From the NCBI GenBank assembly GCA_035573895.1, contig DATLZR010000040.1:1-64000 (forward strand): a stretch of 64,000 nt of DNA, given 5' to 3'. This DNA comes from Blastocatellia bacterium (GTDB lineage Bacteria; Acidobacteriota; Blastocatellia; HR10). The notes under the pieces are model-generated. The model had not been told where the DNA came from. It did no database searches and saw only the letters and a program-made list of their open reading frames with translations. Positions 36,914-46,266 of the stretch are shown here, in pieces (the stretch's first letter is position 1; each line of letters begins with the position of its first letter). The position numbers and the translations under genes are program-made.

Positions 36914-37354
36914 TCAAAAGAGTTTCTTAACCGCTTTACCGGCGGAGGTCACGCCTTTGGCCGTACCTTTTGCGGCAGCGGTTGCTCCCTTGGCCGCCCC
37001 TTTCCCTGCTGCAGTGGCACCTGTCGCGGTTGCCTTGGCAGCCGTGGTCGCTCCTTCTGCTGTGGTTTCACCTACCTTCTCTGATGCCCCGGCGGTGGCT
37101 TTGCCCGCCGTGGTTGCGCCCTTAGCCGTGGCTTTGGCCGCCGCCGTGCCGGCTTTTGCCGTCGCTTTCCCGACCGTAGTGATGGCTCTGGTCAGCAGTC
37201 CGCGACGCTTCTTTTTCTCGACCTTGACTTCCTGGCTTTCCGAACTCTGGCCTTCTGACCAGACCGCAGATGCGGCGACGAAGGTCACCGGTGACAGAGC
37301 AAGCGTCACAATGCCCGCGACAATCAGAGACTGCCTTATTCGGTTGCCCATCAT
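36914..37354 (-). CDS. Secreted Lys/Ala/Gly/Thr-rich repeat protein (histone H1- or LEA-like composition)
   Basis: 146 residues with a signal peptide (about 1-29, core LIVAGIVTLALSPV), a short acidic/basic linker (SQEVKVEKKKRRG), then about 90 residues built from degenerate units such as TAAKATAKGATTAGKA. The spacing is roughly eleven residues, giving a basic amphipathic pattern as in LEA-type or H1-like proteins. The export signal argues against a nucleoid role; binding to polyanions or envelope stabilisation is possible but unproven. GAGG lies seven bases before the ATG. It is divergent from the VWA gene, with 55 bases between. Confidence 0.65.
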   Translation of the reverse strand: MMGNRIRQSLIVAGIVTLALSPVTFVAASAVWSEGQSSESQEVKVEKKKRRGLLTRAITTVGKATAKAGTAAAKATAKGATTAGKATAGASEKVGETTAEGATTAAKATATGATAAGKGAAKGATAAAKGTAKGVTSAGKAVKKLF

Positions 37355-37409
37355 CGTTTACCTCGCGTCATCGTTATGCCAGAATGAACAGGGACAGTAA
37401 CTGTAGCCC

Positions 37410-38519
37410 ATGGCGTGGACGAATTCAAATCGCTGGCAGGGGGTAGGCGAAAAGCTGGTGGGGCTGGCTCTCGTGGTCGTTCTGACAGCCAACGGCCGCG
37501 CGCACCCGCTCCAGCAAACGTCCCGCACGCAGGAGCAACGGGGTGATGTCATCGAGTTGCGCTCGGATCTGGTCTCCTTCACCGTCTCGGTCGTTGGCCC
37601 TCGCGGAGAGAGCCTCACCACACTCACGCCGGAGAATTTCACCGTCTACGAAAACGGCGAGCGACAGCAGATCTCTCACTTCGCCACGGTTGATGCCCCG
37701 GTGGATGTCGTGCTCGCCATTGACGTCAGTGGGAGCATGCGAGGTGATCTGGAGACGGTGCGAAAGGCGGCCATCGGTTTCATCGAACGCCTCCGACCAC
37801 AGGATCGTGTTGCGGTAGTCGAGTTCAGCCGGGATGTGAGTTTGCTCCAGGATTTCACCCGCGACCGCAAGAAAGCCAAAGAGGCCATCAAACGTCTGGC
37901 GCCGGGAACGGCGACGTCTTTTTACGATGCCCTCTACGTCACTGCCGATGAACTCCTCAGGGACGCTTCTGCGCGCAAAGCCATCATCGTTCTCAGCGAC
38001 GGCGTTGACTCCGCCAGTTTTTACGATTTCCCTCAAGCCGGCGGCAAACTCGAGCGGGCCGGCGTGGCCGCTTACTTCATCGAAATTGACACCGAAGAGT
38101 ATACCGTCAGTAGAGTACGGCGCGGGCAGCTCACTCTTTCGCCCGAACAGTTAGAGCGTTATCGTCGGATCTATCGTCCCGGAGATCTGCCCGTGCGTTA
38201 TCGCAATCCCTATTTCTTCACCGAAGAGGAGCTGGCTGAGATCACGCGCGCTCTCTACCGTTTGGCCCGAGAGGAGATTCGCCAACTGGCCGAGCGAACC
38301 GGGGGACGGGTCTATCCGTTGCGGACACTGGCTGACCTCAACGCCATCTACGCCCGAATCGCCGCCGAACTGGGAACCCTCTACAGCATCGGATACTACC
38401 CGACCAATCAAGAACATGATGGAACCTGGCGCTCGCTTCGCGTCGAGGTCAATATCCCCGGAGCCCATGTGACCGCCCGCTCCGGCTACTGGGCACCCAG
38501 CAGAAAACCGAGAGGTTAA
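37410..38519 (+). CDS. Secreted von Willebrand factor A protein, acidobacterial VWFA-related type
   Basis: 369 residues with a hydrophobic export segment (about 17-30). An N-terminal beta region (VSFTVSVVGPRGE, then LTPENFTVYENGERQQI) is typical of the VWFA-related acidobacterial domain family. It is followed by a VWA domain with the metal site DVSGSMRG, the threonine region PGTATSFYDAL and the aspartate region VLSDGVDSAS. The C-terminus closes with a beta strand SGYWAP. Proteins of this type are thought to bind ligands at the cell surface; the ligand is unknown. Four bases separate it from the PhoD-like gene, indicating cotranscription. This is the clearest taxonomic marker here. Confidence 0.85.
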   Translation: MAWTNSNRWQGVGEKLVGLALVVVLTANGRAHPLQQTSRTQEQRGDVIELRSDLVSFTVSVVGPRGESLTTLTPENFTVYENGERQQISHFATVDAPVDVVLAIDVSGSMRGDLETVRKAAIGFIERLRPQDRVAVVEFSRDVSLLQDFTRDRKKAKEAIKRLAPGTATSFYDALYVTADELLRDASARKAIIVLSDGVDSASFYDFPQAGGKLERAGVAAYFIEIDTEEYTVSRVRRGQLTLSPEQLERYRRIYRPGDLPVRYRNPYFFTEEELAEITRALYRLAREEIRQLAERTGGRVYPLRTLADLNAIYARIAAELGTLYSIGYYPTNQEHDGTWRSLRVEVNIPGAHVTARSGYWAPSRKPRG

Positions 38520-38522
38520 CGC

Positions 38523-39869
38523 ATGAGAGAAAACCATTCGCGTTCAGCCGCCACCGGTCGGCGCTCCCGACTGACGCTCATCGGTTTGATCGCCATCCTG
38601 AACGTTCTCGGTACGAGTCCACTCGTTCGACCTCAAACGGAGCCGCCGCGCCTGACACATGGTCAGGGGAGCGGAGATGTCACAGCGACGACCGCCATCA
38701 TCTGGGGACGGGCGGATAAAGCCGCCCTCATGCAGGTCGAATATGCGACCACGGCGGATTTCGCCGATTCACGTCGAAGCGAGACGCTCATCCTGAAGGC
38801 CAGCGATGACTTTACCGGCAAGATCACTCTCGGTGATCTCACTCCTCGGACGCGCTATTTCTATCGCATCCGGCTGGCCGACGTTGGCGATCCTTCTCTG
38901 GAATCGGTAGGCGGGACCGGAACCTTCGTGACCGCTCCGGCTGAGGATGATAGGGCCGATGTGACATTTGCCTACAGCGGTGATTCGGGCGAGCAGTACC
39001 AACCATTCCGCGTCTTCGAGGCGATGGCCGAGATGCGCCCCGATTTCTTCCTCTATCTCGGCGACACGATCTATTCGGACCAGGGACCGGCTCCGGCCCG
39101 CACCGTCGAAGAGTACCGGGCCAGATACCAGGGCAATCGCCGCGATGCGGCACTGCGGAGATTGCTCTCACTGACGTCAACCTACGTCATCTGGGATGAT
39201 CACGAGGTGGCCAATGATTTCAATCGCACGCATCCCCGAATTCCCATCGGTCGGCAGGCATTTCGTGAATACTGGCCGATCACCGAGTATCCACAGGATC
39301 CGACGCGCCTCTATCGCTCGTTTCGCTGGGGGACATTGGCCGAACTCTTCATCCTCGACTGTCGTCAGTATCGCAGCCCGCAGTCGGCGCGAGACGATGC
39401 CACCAAGACCATGCTCGGCGACGAGCAGAATGCCTGGCTGAAGCAAGCACTCCGATCTTCACCAGCCATTTTCAAGTTCATCGCCACGACAGTCCCTCTG
39501 CGCTATCACACGAACGATACATGGGAAGGGTATCGTACCGAGCGTCGTGAGCTGTTCGATTTCATCCTTCAGAATGGCGTGAGGACGGTCATCTTCCTCT
39601 CGGCCGATGTGCATTATCCGGCGGTGATCAATCATCCCGAAGGGTTCAAAGAGGTGATCGTCGGTCCCATCGCTCAGTTTGCCTCGCCCGTTGCATTCGC
39701 TCGGCTTTTAGGCGGGACAAGGGTGGAGTTTGCCGCCACCAATGTCTTCAATTACGGCCTGGTACGGGTGCTGGGCGATCCCACGCCGCGCGTGGAAATT
39801 TCCCTCTTCGATCAGCGGAATCGGCTGCTGCATACCACCGTTGTCGAGGGAGAGGAAAGGTCACATTAA
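38523..39869 (+). CDS. PhoD-like alkaline phosphatase / metallophosphatase, exported
   Basis: 448 residues. A hydrophobic export segment is followed by an N-terminal fibronectin-like domain (SGDVTATTAIIWGRAD to TRYFYRIRL) and the PhoD metallophosphatase core: FAYSGDSGE, FFLYLGDTIYSD, YVIWDDHEVANDF and the late histidine pair in FLSADVHYP. Such enzymes are iron/calcium phosphodiesterase-phosphomonoesterases that scavenge phosphate outside the cytoplasm. It follows the VWA gene after three bases. Confidence 0.9.
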   Translation: MRENHSRSAATGRRSRLTLIGLIAILNVLGTSPLVRPQTEPPRLTHGQGSGDVTATTAIIWGRADKAALMQVEYATTADFADSRRSETLILKASDDFTGKITLGDLTPRTRYFYRIRLADVGDPSLESVGGTGTFVTAPAEDDRADVTFAYSGDSGEQYQPFRVFEAMAEMRPDFFLYLGDTIYSDQGPAPARTVEEYRARYQGNRRDAALRRLLSLTSTYVIWDDHEVANDFNRTHPRIPIGRQAFREYWPITEYPQDPTRLYRSFRWGTLAELFILDCRQYRSPQSARDDATKTMLGDEQNAWLKQALRSSPAIFKFIATTVPLRYHTNDTWEGYRTERRELFDFILQNGVRTVIFLSADVHYPAVINHPEGFKEVIVGPIAQFASPVAFARLLGGTRVEFAATNVFNYGLVRVLGDPTPRVEISLFDQRNRLLHTTVVEGEERSH

Positions 39870-41026
39870 GGAAACTTGAGCGAGCAAGCGACACCCGCTC
39901 GAAGTCGGGTCGTCGTGGATGAAAAGGGCGTAGACCGCTCGATCTCCGCCGGTAGGCCCATATTTCCACGCTTAAGGGGACCAGGCAAGGCTAACGGGAG
40001 TTTCGAGCACCGCCGCAGACGATTATCAGGGAAAATTTCCCTGCATTCCCTGCTCCGGAGGACCCCGCCGATGGCGCCTGCCGGTGCAACGGGTTGAGAA
40101 AGGAAAGGTTAGCACGGAGGGCCGATGCGGCACGTCGGTTGCTACTAGTTTTTCGGAAACGAGAGGGCTGGCAGCAACCAGCATCTCGATTCCAACCAGG
40201 CCAGGTGGCCTTGGGCCGTGATCAGTCGTTTGACAATCGAACAATCTGGAGTAGCAGAGCCAAGCCGACGGAGGCAAGAAGCTGAACGCAGCTTCTTGCC
40301 TTCCGCTCTCACCGCAACTGCTCGCTTATGAACCGGGCCACGAAAGTGGACAGCGAGGGAGCGTGTGGGGTCTTTGGCGCGCGCAGATTTCTGGCTACCG
40401 ACCGGTGACATGCGTCTGAGTCACAGGCACATCGGAATCTCCTCCTTTGGCAAGAGACAGTCCCTCATGCTCTGGTCATCCCCCTCGAGGGAGAGCCGAT
40501 TCCGACCGCCTTTTCTTGCTGACACCGAAGAAGGAACCACCCATGTGAGTCGGCTCTCCCGCTTGTTCCAGGATCCTGCTCGACGGGGCTCACATCCGGC
40601 CAGCATCTCAGCGGTCCACCCTCGGCAAGAGTTCGTATTATCAACCAGCCTCCTCACCAGCGGAGAGTTGAGGGGACATCGCCATTTTTGTCACCCGTGG
40701 TCAATGGCCCGGCTCGTGGCAACAATGGAGCCTCCCATCGGCTAAAACGCCCATCCTCCTCAAAACCACCCTTTCCCCTCAACTCTCCGGAATCCTCTAT
40801 ACCTCTCACAGCCAGCCGACCAGGCACGCGGGCGGGGAATGCTTCCTCCTCGAATGAAAGTCTCGCCGCAAGCAATGGAGCAAATTTTTCTGCTCAAGCG
40901 GGTGCGGGGAATGCGCTGGCTTTTCCTCCGGGTTGACTTTTTGTCGTGCGTCTGCCAATCTATCCGCCTTTTGTCGCGCTCTGTTTGAGCGCGTCACCAC
41001 ACGACACAGAAAGGAGGAGGCAAAAA
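39870..41026. other. Gene-poor stretch, about 1.15 kb
   Basis: No convincing gene. Several short frames exist on both strands but lack protein-like character. The stretch contains a perfect 13-bp hairpin (40272-40301) and ends in the leader of the small zinc-knuckle gene, where TTGACT at 40933 could be a -35 box with only a poor -10 partner. Confidence 0.45.
40272..40301. other. Perfect 13-bp hairpin with four-base loop
   Basis: AGGCAAGAAGCTG, loop AACG, then CAGCTTCTTGCCT. The stem is perfect but no T-run follows on either strand, so a classical terminator is unlikely. It may be the core of a structured RNA or a protein-binding site. It lies 400 bases from the nearest gene end. Confidence 0.6.
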
Positions 41027-41242
41027 ATGGCGAGATTGTCGGCCAAGCCGGTACGACTCATCTGTCCCAAATGTATGGCTGCTTTCACTATCGTAGCGTT
41101 CATCTCCAAAGGCATCGACAAGGAAGCTTACTACAGGGAGCGTGCGGCCGAGCATGATTGCGCCGCCCACGCACAAAGACAGAAAAGCAACGGCTTCAAA
41201 GATCCCCTGAAGGCGTCCAAACAAAAAGCCCGCGAGCGCTGA
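41027..41242 (+). CDS. Small zinc-knuckle-like protein
   Basis: 71 residues, very basic. A CPKC pair near residue 14 and a later HDCAAH could form a CCHC/CCCH metal site; the C-terminus is Lys/Arg-rich (KASKQKARER). AAAGGAGGAGGCAAAAA before the ATG is one of the strongest ribosome sites in the window, which is why I trust this short frame. Function unknown; RNA or DNA binding would fit the charge. It stands alone between a gene-poor region and the convergent subtilase gene. Confidence 0.65.
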   Translation: MARLSAKPVRLICPKCMAAFTIVAFISKGIDKEAYYRERAAEHDCAAHAQRQKSNGFKDPLKASKQKARER

Positions 41243-41458
41243 TTCCCCGGAGCGACCCTTTCCGAAAATAGTGGGAGACTGAATGGGGACCCCACCAGAA
41301 GCGGGGTTACTGGTGGATTCACTCCCGGGCTGCGGGAAACTGACCGCCGGCTGAGACTCGTGTTCCTGACGCTGTCAGGTTTGTAACAGAGATCGCGTCT
41401 GAAAGGGGTTGTGCCTCAGCTCGGTTTTCCCGCGCATGCGCCCGTGTCGGGCAGCGGA

Positions 41459-43318
41459 CTAATTTTTGGCTGTCTTCTGAACGGCTTGCAGAACGTCAAT
41501 GCGGCCGCTGCCAAGCTTCCCCCAGTATTTGGGGGGATTGATCGAATCAATCGGCGCTGTGGCCGCTTTAATAATAGGGATGACCCGGCGGCGCGCACTC
41601 GTACTCCGTTGCACCGCTGGCGGAAGAGCCGATAAAATCAAGGCGGCTTCACCACTGACCAGTGCTGTGGCAAACGAGGTGCCGCTCCACCAGGCAAATT
41701 TGCCGCCGGGATAGGCGCTGTAGAGGCCCACGCCCGGAGCCGATACGTCAATGTGTCCCCCGTAGTTGGAGAAGCTGGCCTTCACATCAGAAGCATCGGT
41801 TGCTGCTACAGCAACGACATCGGGATCGTTGGCCGGATACTGAGACAGTTGCAGTCCCTCATTGCCCGCCGCTGCCACTCCGGTGACGCCGAAAAACTCA
41901 GCGTAGCTCAGCGCTCGATCCAGAACAATAGAGCGAGTATCCATGCCGAAACTCATGTTGATGACGCGAGCTCCGTTATTCGTGGCAAAGACGATGGCCT
42001 TGGCGATGTCAAACGTCGTTCCTTCACCGGAGGCATTGAAGGCACGCAGGGCCATGATCTTGGCCCGCGGCGCGACCAGGGCGATGAGGCCCGCGACAAA
42101 CGTCCCATGACCGAAGCCGAGGCCCCGACCGGTCTCCGAGGGATCCGGGTCATTGTCAACGAAGTCGTAAAGGGTTTGGCTTAACCGCCCCTGGAAGGCC
42201 GGGTGTCTGAGATCAATTCCGGTGTCAATGACGGCCACTGTGACGCCTTCTCCTCGAGCCGCTCGCTGAGCCTGTTTCAGGTTGATGCGGTCCAGCGCCG
42301 ACTGATCGAAGTAGTTCGGCGGCGACGATCCGTCCACAAATGCAGCTCCCTTCTGATCCACGAAGGCAGCTCCTTTCTGTTCGACTTCAGGCATCTGCAA
42401 GATAAAGTTCGGTTCGCTATCGGCAATGTCAGGATCGGATCGCAACTGGGCGAGGACCTTATCCACCGTCGTTCCTGCCGGAATCTTGACTCGATAGAAG
42501 TTGGTGTTCTCGATGCGGTCGAGAACCTGCAACTGGTAGCGACTGGCGATGCTGGCAATCGGCACCGGGCCGGCGATCTCGATGATGACTTCCTCGTCAT
42601 GGGATCGTCGTCGAGGAGTGGTTTCCACAGCCTCTTCGAGCAAGTCCTCAGCATCGTCAGCTAAATCCTCGGCCCGATGCGCAAGGTTCCGGGCAGCGGT
42701 AAAGTCGCCGGCGGCAAAGGCCGCTTTGGCTCGGCTGAGGACCGCTATCGCCTCATTGAGTGTCGCCTGAGCCGCTTGAACGTTGATCCCCTCCGACTGG
42801 AAGCGGGTGATCTTGGCTTGCACCTCCTCAATGGCGTGCTGAGCATCAGCGATAGCCTCTTCCGCTTCCTGGCGACTGCGGCTGGTGTCACTAATGGCCT
42901 CCTCGGCCAGCACGGCGGCCTCCTCGGCTAATTCCTCGGCCTCTTGAGCCAGTCGTTCTGCCGCCGCGTACTCGCGCAGGAGAAAAGCTGCTCGAGCCTC
43001 CGTCAACTTGCTCTGTGCCTGATTGAGTCTGGCCGAAGCAGCCGAGACATCAGCTCCCACGGCAAGCGCTTCGTTAATGGCTTCCTGCGCTTCCTCGATG
43101 GCCTCGGCGGCCTCCTTCAACGCTTGCTCCGCTTGTTCAGCGGACTCGTTCAGAGACTTCAGGACGCCTGCCTGTCCAGGAGGTCCCTGATGCGTTCCCG
43201 GAATGCCCTCTTGGGGCAGAATCGCGAGCAATCCGATGACACCCACGCACGCGCCGCAGACAAACCGACGGAGAGTCGAGCGCATTGGTCGGCGACGCCT
43301 TTCATCTGCCTTCCTCAT
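41459..43318 (-). CDS. Subtilisin-like serine protease (S8) with N-terminal coiled-coil repeats
   Basis: 619 residues. A signal/anchor segment (about residues 20-38) is followed by two Ala/Glu-rich helical repeats (about 60-215; e.g. ARAAFLLREYAAAERLAQEA and KAAFAAGDFTAARNLAHRA), an I9-like propeptide region (about 230-320) and the S8 catalytic domain. The triad is Asp365 in AVIDTGID, His404 in GHGTFVAG and Ser548 in GTSFATA, with oxyanion Asn in AAGNEG. A short duplication, QKGAAFVDQKGAAFVD, sits at the prodomain/catalytic border. I choose ATG 43318, preceded by AAAGGGGGGCTT; a GTG at 43348 touches the CHAT stop. It is the last gene of the sigma/CHAT operon and is probably exported, acting outside the cytoplasm unlike the CHAT protein. 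Confidence 0.88.
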   Translation of the reverse strand: MRKADERRRRPMRSTLRRFVCGACVGVIGLLAILPQEGIPGTHQGPPGQAGVLKSLNESAEQAEQALKEAAEAIEEAQEAINEALAVGADVSAASARLNQAQSKLTEARAAFLLREYAAAERLAQEAEELAEEAAVLAEEAISDTSRSRQEAEEAIADAQHAIEEVQAKITRFQSEGINVQAAQATLNEAIAVLSRAKAAFAAGDFTAARNLAHRAEDLADDAEDLLEEAVETTPRRRSHDEEVIIEIAGPVPIASIASRYQLQVLDRIENTNFYRVKIPAGTTVDKVLAQLRSDPDIADSEPNFILQMPEVEQKGAAFVDQKGAAFVDGSSPPNYFDQSALDRINLKQAQRAARGEGVTVAVIDTGIDLRHPAFQGRLSQTLYDFVDNDPDPSETGRGLGFGHGTFVAGLIALVAPRAKIMALRAFNASGEGTTFDIAKAIVFATNNGARVINMSFGMDTRSIVLDRALSYAEFFGVTGVAAAGNEGLQLSQYPANDPDVVAVAATDASDVKASFSNYGGHIDVSAPGVGLYSAYPGGKFAWWSGTSFATALVSGEAALILSALPPAVQRSTSARRRVIPIIKAATAPIDSINPPKYWGKLGSGRIDVLQAVQKTAKN

Positions 43319-43344
43319 AAGCCCCCCTTTGCCCGATGACTCTT

Positions 43345-46266
43345 TCACTCAGGGCTCCCCATGATCACGAAGGGCGCCCAGTAGTAAGGATGTGCGTACG
43401 CCTCGCGCGTCTTCAGTTGCGCTTCGCGCAGAGCCTGCCTCTTCGACCGTCCCTGGCGCAGTTTATCATAAAACTCGCGCATGAGCAGGGTCGTCGAAGC
43501 GTCATTGACAGCCCACAAACTGACCACCAGTGAGGGAACCCCAGCATAGAGGAATCCCCGCATCAAGCCGATCAATTCGTCGCCCGGGCAAATCTTATTC
43601 ACCCCGGTCTGGCAGGCGCTCAACGTGAGCAGGCGGGCTTTCAAGCCCAAGTTCCAGATGTCGTAGAAATTGAGCCAGGAGTTTTGCAGCCGGAGCGAGG
43701 AGAAGATGGGATTGTCGTGACGAAAGACCGCATGACAGGCCAGATGAATAAGCGAGGATTCTTTGGCGTAGGTTGTGACGTTGTGACTGGTGGCATCCTC
43801 GCCAAGTAACACACGAGCATTGGTGAGCAACTCTCTCACGGCCTGAACTTCTTGCTCGATGGCAGGCGCCGAGCGATCCGGCACACCCACGATGAGAGGG
43901 CGTGCCGCGCGATCCCGGGCATCGTACGTGCGACGACGGCTTCGTTCGAGGCACAGACGATAGACGGTGGCGCTCGGACAATACGACACCTCGTATTCGT
44001 CAATCAGGCAGCGCTCGCCATCGGTGAGAGCATGAAAGGGAATGTAATGGAGGAAGCCGTGAGGAATGATGATGAGTTTGCGCCGTCTGAGGAGAAATGG
44101 GCGCACAGGAGCGACGAGTTCCCTGTAAAGCGCCTTGAGATATTGTTCCGTGCAGTGGGCGAGCGCCTGCCACCGCGTGCGAACATAATCGCCGTTGAAA
44201 ACCTGCTTATCCAGATGAAATCGGAGATGCCGCAACAACGGATGCGCACGGGAAACATCGGACAGGGCGCGTACGGCCCTGACCCCGTCACGGTCCAGGA
44301 TGAAGGCCGCGATCTCCCCCTGTGCCATGTAGTATTCCACCACGGCTTCATCCTCGGCGAGTTCTCCGGCCAGTTCCTCCGGCAGAACTTGGGGCACACC
44401 TACCGGAGAGACGCCTCCTTCTTGATGCCACTGGATGGTGCGAAGCAGCTTGTTGAGTTCGGACTCGCGGATGCGAATCTCACCCTGAATCTGCAGGGCC
44501 AGGTCACGGCGGGTGGCCCCTTCTTTCTGCTCCAGATGATTGAGCGTGCTGTAGTACCAGTCGAGTTCCTCACGGAGTCGTTTCCATCGTTCGAGCAACT
44601 CAGGGTCGAGAGAGGCCGTCGTGTCGGATTCGATCCCGAGGGCCGCCCCGAGCAGGTCAGCCAGGGCCCGTGATTTCGCCGCTTCGGTATAAGCGAAGGC
44701 TTGCCGGATCTTTTCCGGTGAGCCCTCGGCCAGGCAGAGGGCGACCATCCGTTCGTAGGCTTTCAGCTTGTCCGAAAGGAAGCTGGCCTTCATTTCATCC
44801 ACGCGGATGCGGCTGCGCAGGGATTCGATCAGTTCGATGGCGCGGGCATACTGGTCGGCGGCGGCTTTTGTATCTCCCGATCTCTCCAGAAGTGTTCCAA
44901 GCAGGTAGTTGCATTGATACTTCAACCAGGGTGCGTCCACCGACTCGATGCGGCCGAGAGCCCGCAGGAGGCGCCGTTTCGCTCGATTGGTCTGTCCCCG
45001 GGCGGCGGCCACGCGAGCCACCAGCAGTTCAGCAAATGCTTCCTTCGTCTCCAGCCGGCACTGACGGAAGAGGCAAGCGGCCTGCTCGGCTCTCCGGCCG
45101 GCGTCGCGCCATTTTTTCTTCTGAGCCAGAAGCTCGGCCAGGTAGAGGTCGCACAACGCCGTTGCCACCCGATTCTTTTGACGTCGAAAGGTACGTCGAG
45201 CCTGCCGCAAATCTGCGGCCGCATGATCCCACGCCCCCAGATGCAGGCGGGCGACGCCGCTGAGCATCTGCGCCCGGGCCTGCTCGGTCCTCATCCGCAA
45301 CCGGGCAAAACCACGACGGGCAGCTTCGGCGGCCTCCAGCACATCCTCGTAGGCATTCAACTGAAGGTACAGCTCGGCCATGTCGAGATCGCAGAGGACC
45401 TCAAGCGACTCCTCCCCAACAGCGCGAGCGGCGGCTTTCACGGCTGTGAATAAGCGAATCGCTTCGTCGAATTTTCCTCGCAGGAATTCGAGATAAGCCA
45501 GATTGTATTCGGTTTGAATGACCATCAGCGACAGGCCGAGGGCCTGGAACATCTCGCGCGCCTGTTCGAACAGCCGGGCCGATCGGTGATAGTCGCCCAG
45601 GCAGGACCACACCATCGCCAGATTCATCAGGACATGGGCCAGCGCTCGTGAGTCGCCGCCCGGCTGGAGAAGCGCCTGAGCCTGCTCGAAGAAGCGACGG
45701 GCCTTGTGGTATTCATCCAGGTGGTGATAGATCAAACCGACATTGGATTTGAGTTCCGCCAGCAGGTGCGTTTGCTTGTGGGCTTCAAAGATTGTGCTGA
45801 GGCGGTCGGCCAGTTCAAGGGCTTCCTCGTACCGATTGAGATACATGAGAGCGACGATCTTGGCCCGCCCGACGCGTGCCGCTTCCAAGACTTCGCCCTG
45901 CTCGGCATAGAGGATCTCGGCGCGATCAAAGAGTCGTAATGCTTCCTGGTTGCGCCCCAGGCGGTAGGCCACCATCGCCCGTGCATGAGAGGCCAGAGCC
46001 CGGCAGATCGGATCCCGCGTCTGCCGGGCGACGACGCGACACACGTCGGCCAGACGCGACGCCAAGGCCACATCTGCATGAAGCGCCTGGGAAACGCGAT
46101 TCTTCAGTTCCAGACAGAGAGCCCGCCCGATTTCACCCTTTTGGGACTTCAGCAAGGATTTCGCGCGATCCGGAGCTGTGGACGCCGCCAGTTGCTCGAC
46201 CAGCCGTCGCACGTGGTCGGAGATATCCCAGGCTCCCCCCTTAGTCTGTAAGCGCCCTGACTTCAA
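43345..46266 (-). CDS. TPR-CHAT protease
   Basis: 973 residues, no signal peptide. The first ~560 residues are tetratricopeptide helices (units such as GRNQEALRLFDRAEILYAEQ and GDYHRSARLFEQAREMF). A linker with a coiled coil leads to a C-terminal CHAT domain, a caspase/separase-like cysteine protease: His845 in HLACHAVF and Cys885 in LSACQTG, plus LMRGFLYAGVPSLVVSLW and the terminal YYWAPFVIMG, all typical of the family. The TTG start at 46266 lies within the zinc-finger gene's end (overlap 26 bases); another start a few codons in is possible. Predicted cytoplasmic. By position, the anti-sigma-like protein encoded next door is the natural candidate substrate, but that is inference. Confidence 0.88.
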   Translation of the reverse strand: MKSGRLQTKGGAWDISDHVRRLVEQLAASTAPDRAKSLLKSQKGEIGRALCLELKNRVSQALHADVALASRLADVCRVVARQTRDPICRALASHARAMVAYRLGRNQEALRLFDRAEILYAEQGEVLEAARVGRAKIVALMYLNRYEEALELADRLSTIFEAHKQTHLLAELKSNVGLIYHHLDEYHKARRFFEQAQALLQPGGDSRALAHVLMNLAMVWSCLGDYHRSARLFEQAREMFQALGLSLMVIQTEYNLAYLEFLRGKFDEAIRLFTAVKAAARAVGEESLEVLCDLDMAELYLQLNAYEDVLEAAEAARRGFARLRMRTEQARAQMLSGVARLHLGAWDHAAADLRQARRTFRRQKNRVATALCDLYLAELLAQKKKWRDAGRRAEQAACLFRQCRLETKEAFAELLVARVAAARGQTNRAKRRLLRALGRIESVDAPWLKYQCNYLLGTLLERSGDTKAAADQYARAIELIESLRSRIRVDEMKASFLSDKLKAYERMVALCLAEGSPEKIRQAFAYTEAAKSRALADLLGAALGIESDTTASLDPELLERWKRLREELDWYYSTLNHLEQKEGATRRDLALQIQGEIRIRESELNKLLRTIQWHQEGGVSPVGVPQVLPEELAGELAEDEAVVEYYMAQGEIAAFILDRDGVRAVRALSDVSRAHPLLRHLRFHLDKQVFNGDYVRTRWQALAHCTEQYLKALYRELVAPVRPFLLRRRKLIIIPHGFLHYIPFHALTDGERCLIDEYEVSYCPSATVYRLCLERSRRRTYDARDRAARPLIVGVPDRSAPAIEQEVQAVRELLTNARVLLGEDATSHNVTTYAKESSLIHLACHAVFRHDNPIFSSLRLQNSWLNFYDIWNLGLKARLLTLSACQTGVNKICPGDELIGLMRGFLYAGVPSLVVSLWAVNDASTTLLMREFYDKLRQGRSKRQALREAQLKTREAYAHPYYWAPFVIMGSPE

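Noticed and set aside
36411-37400. 329-codon plus-strand open frame
   Set aside because: It runs across the tRNA-Ala gene and antisense to the Lys/Ala-rich repeat gene; its Ala/Val/Pro richness is simply the complement of that repeat.
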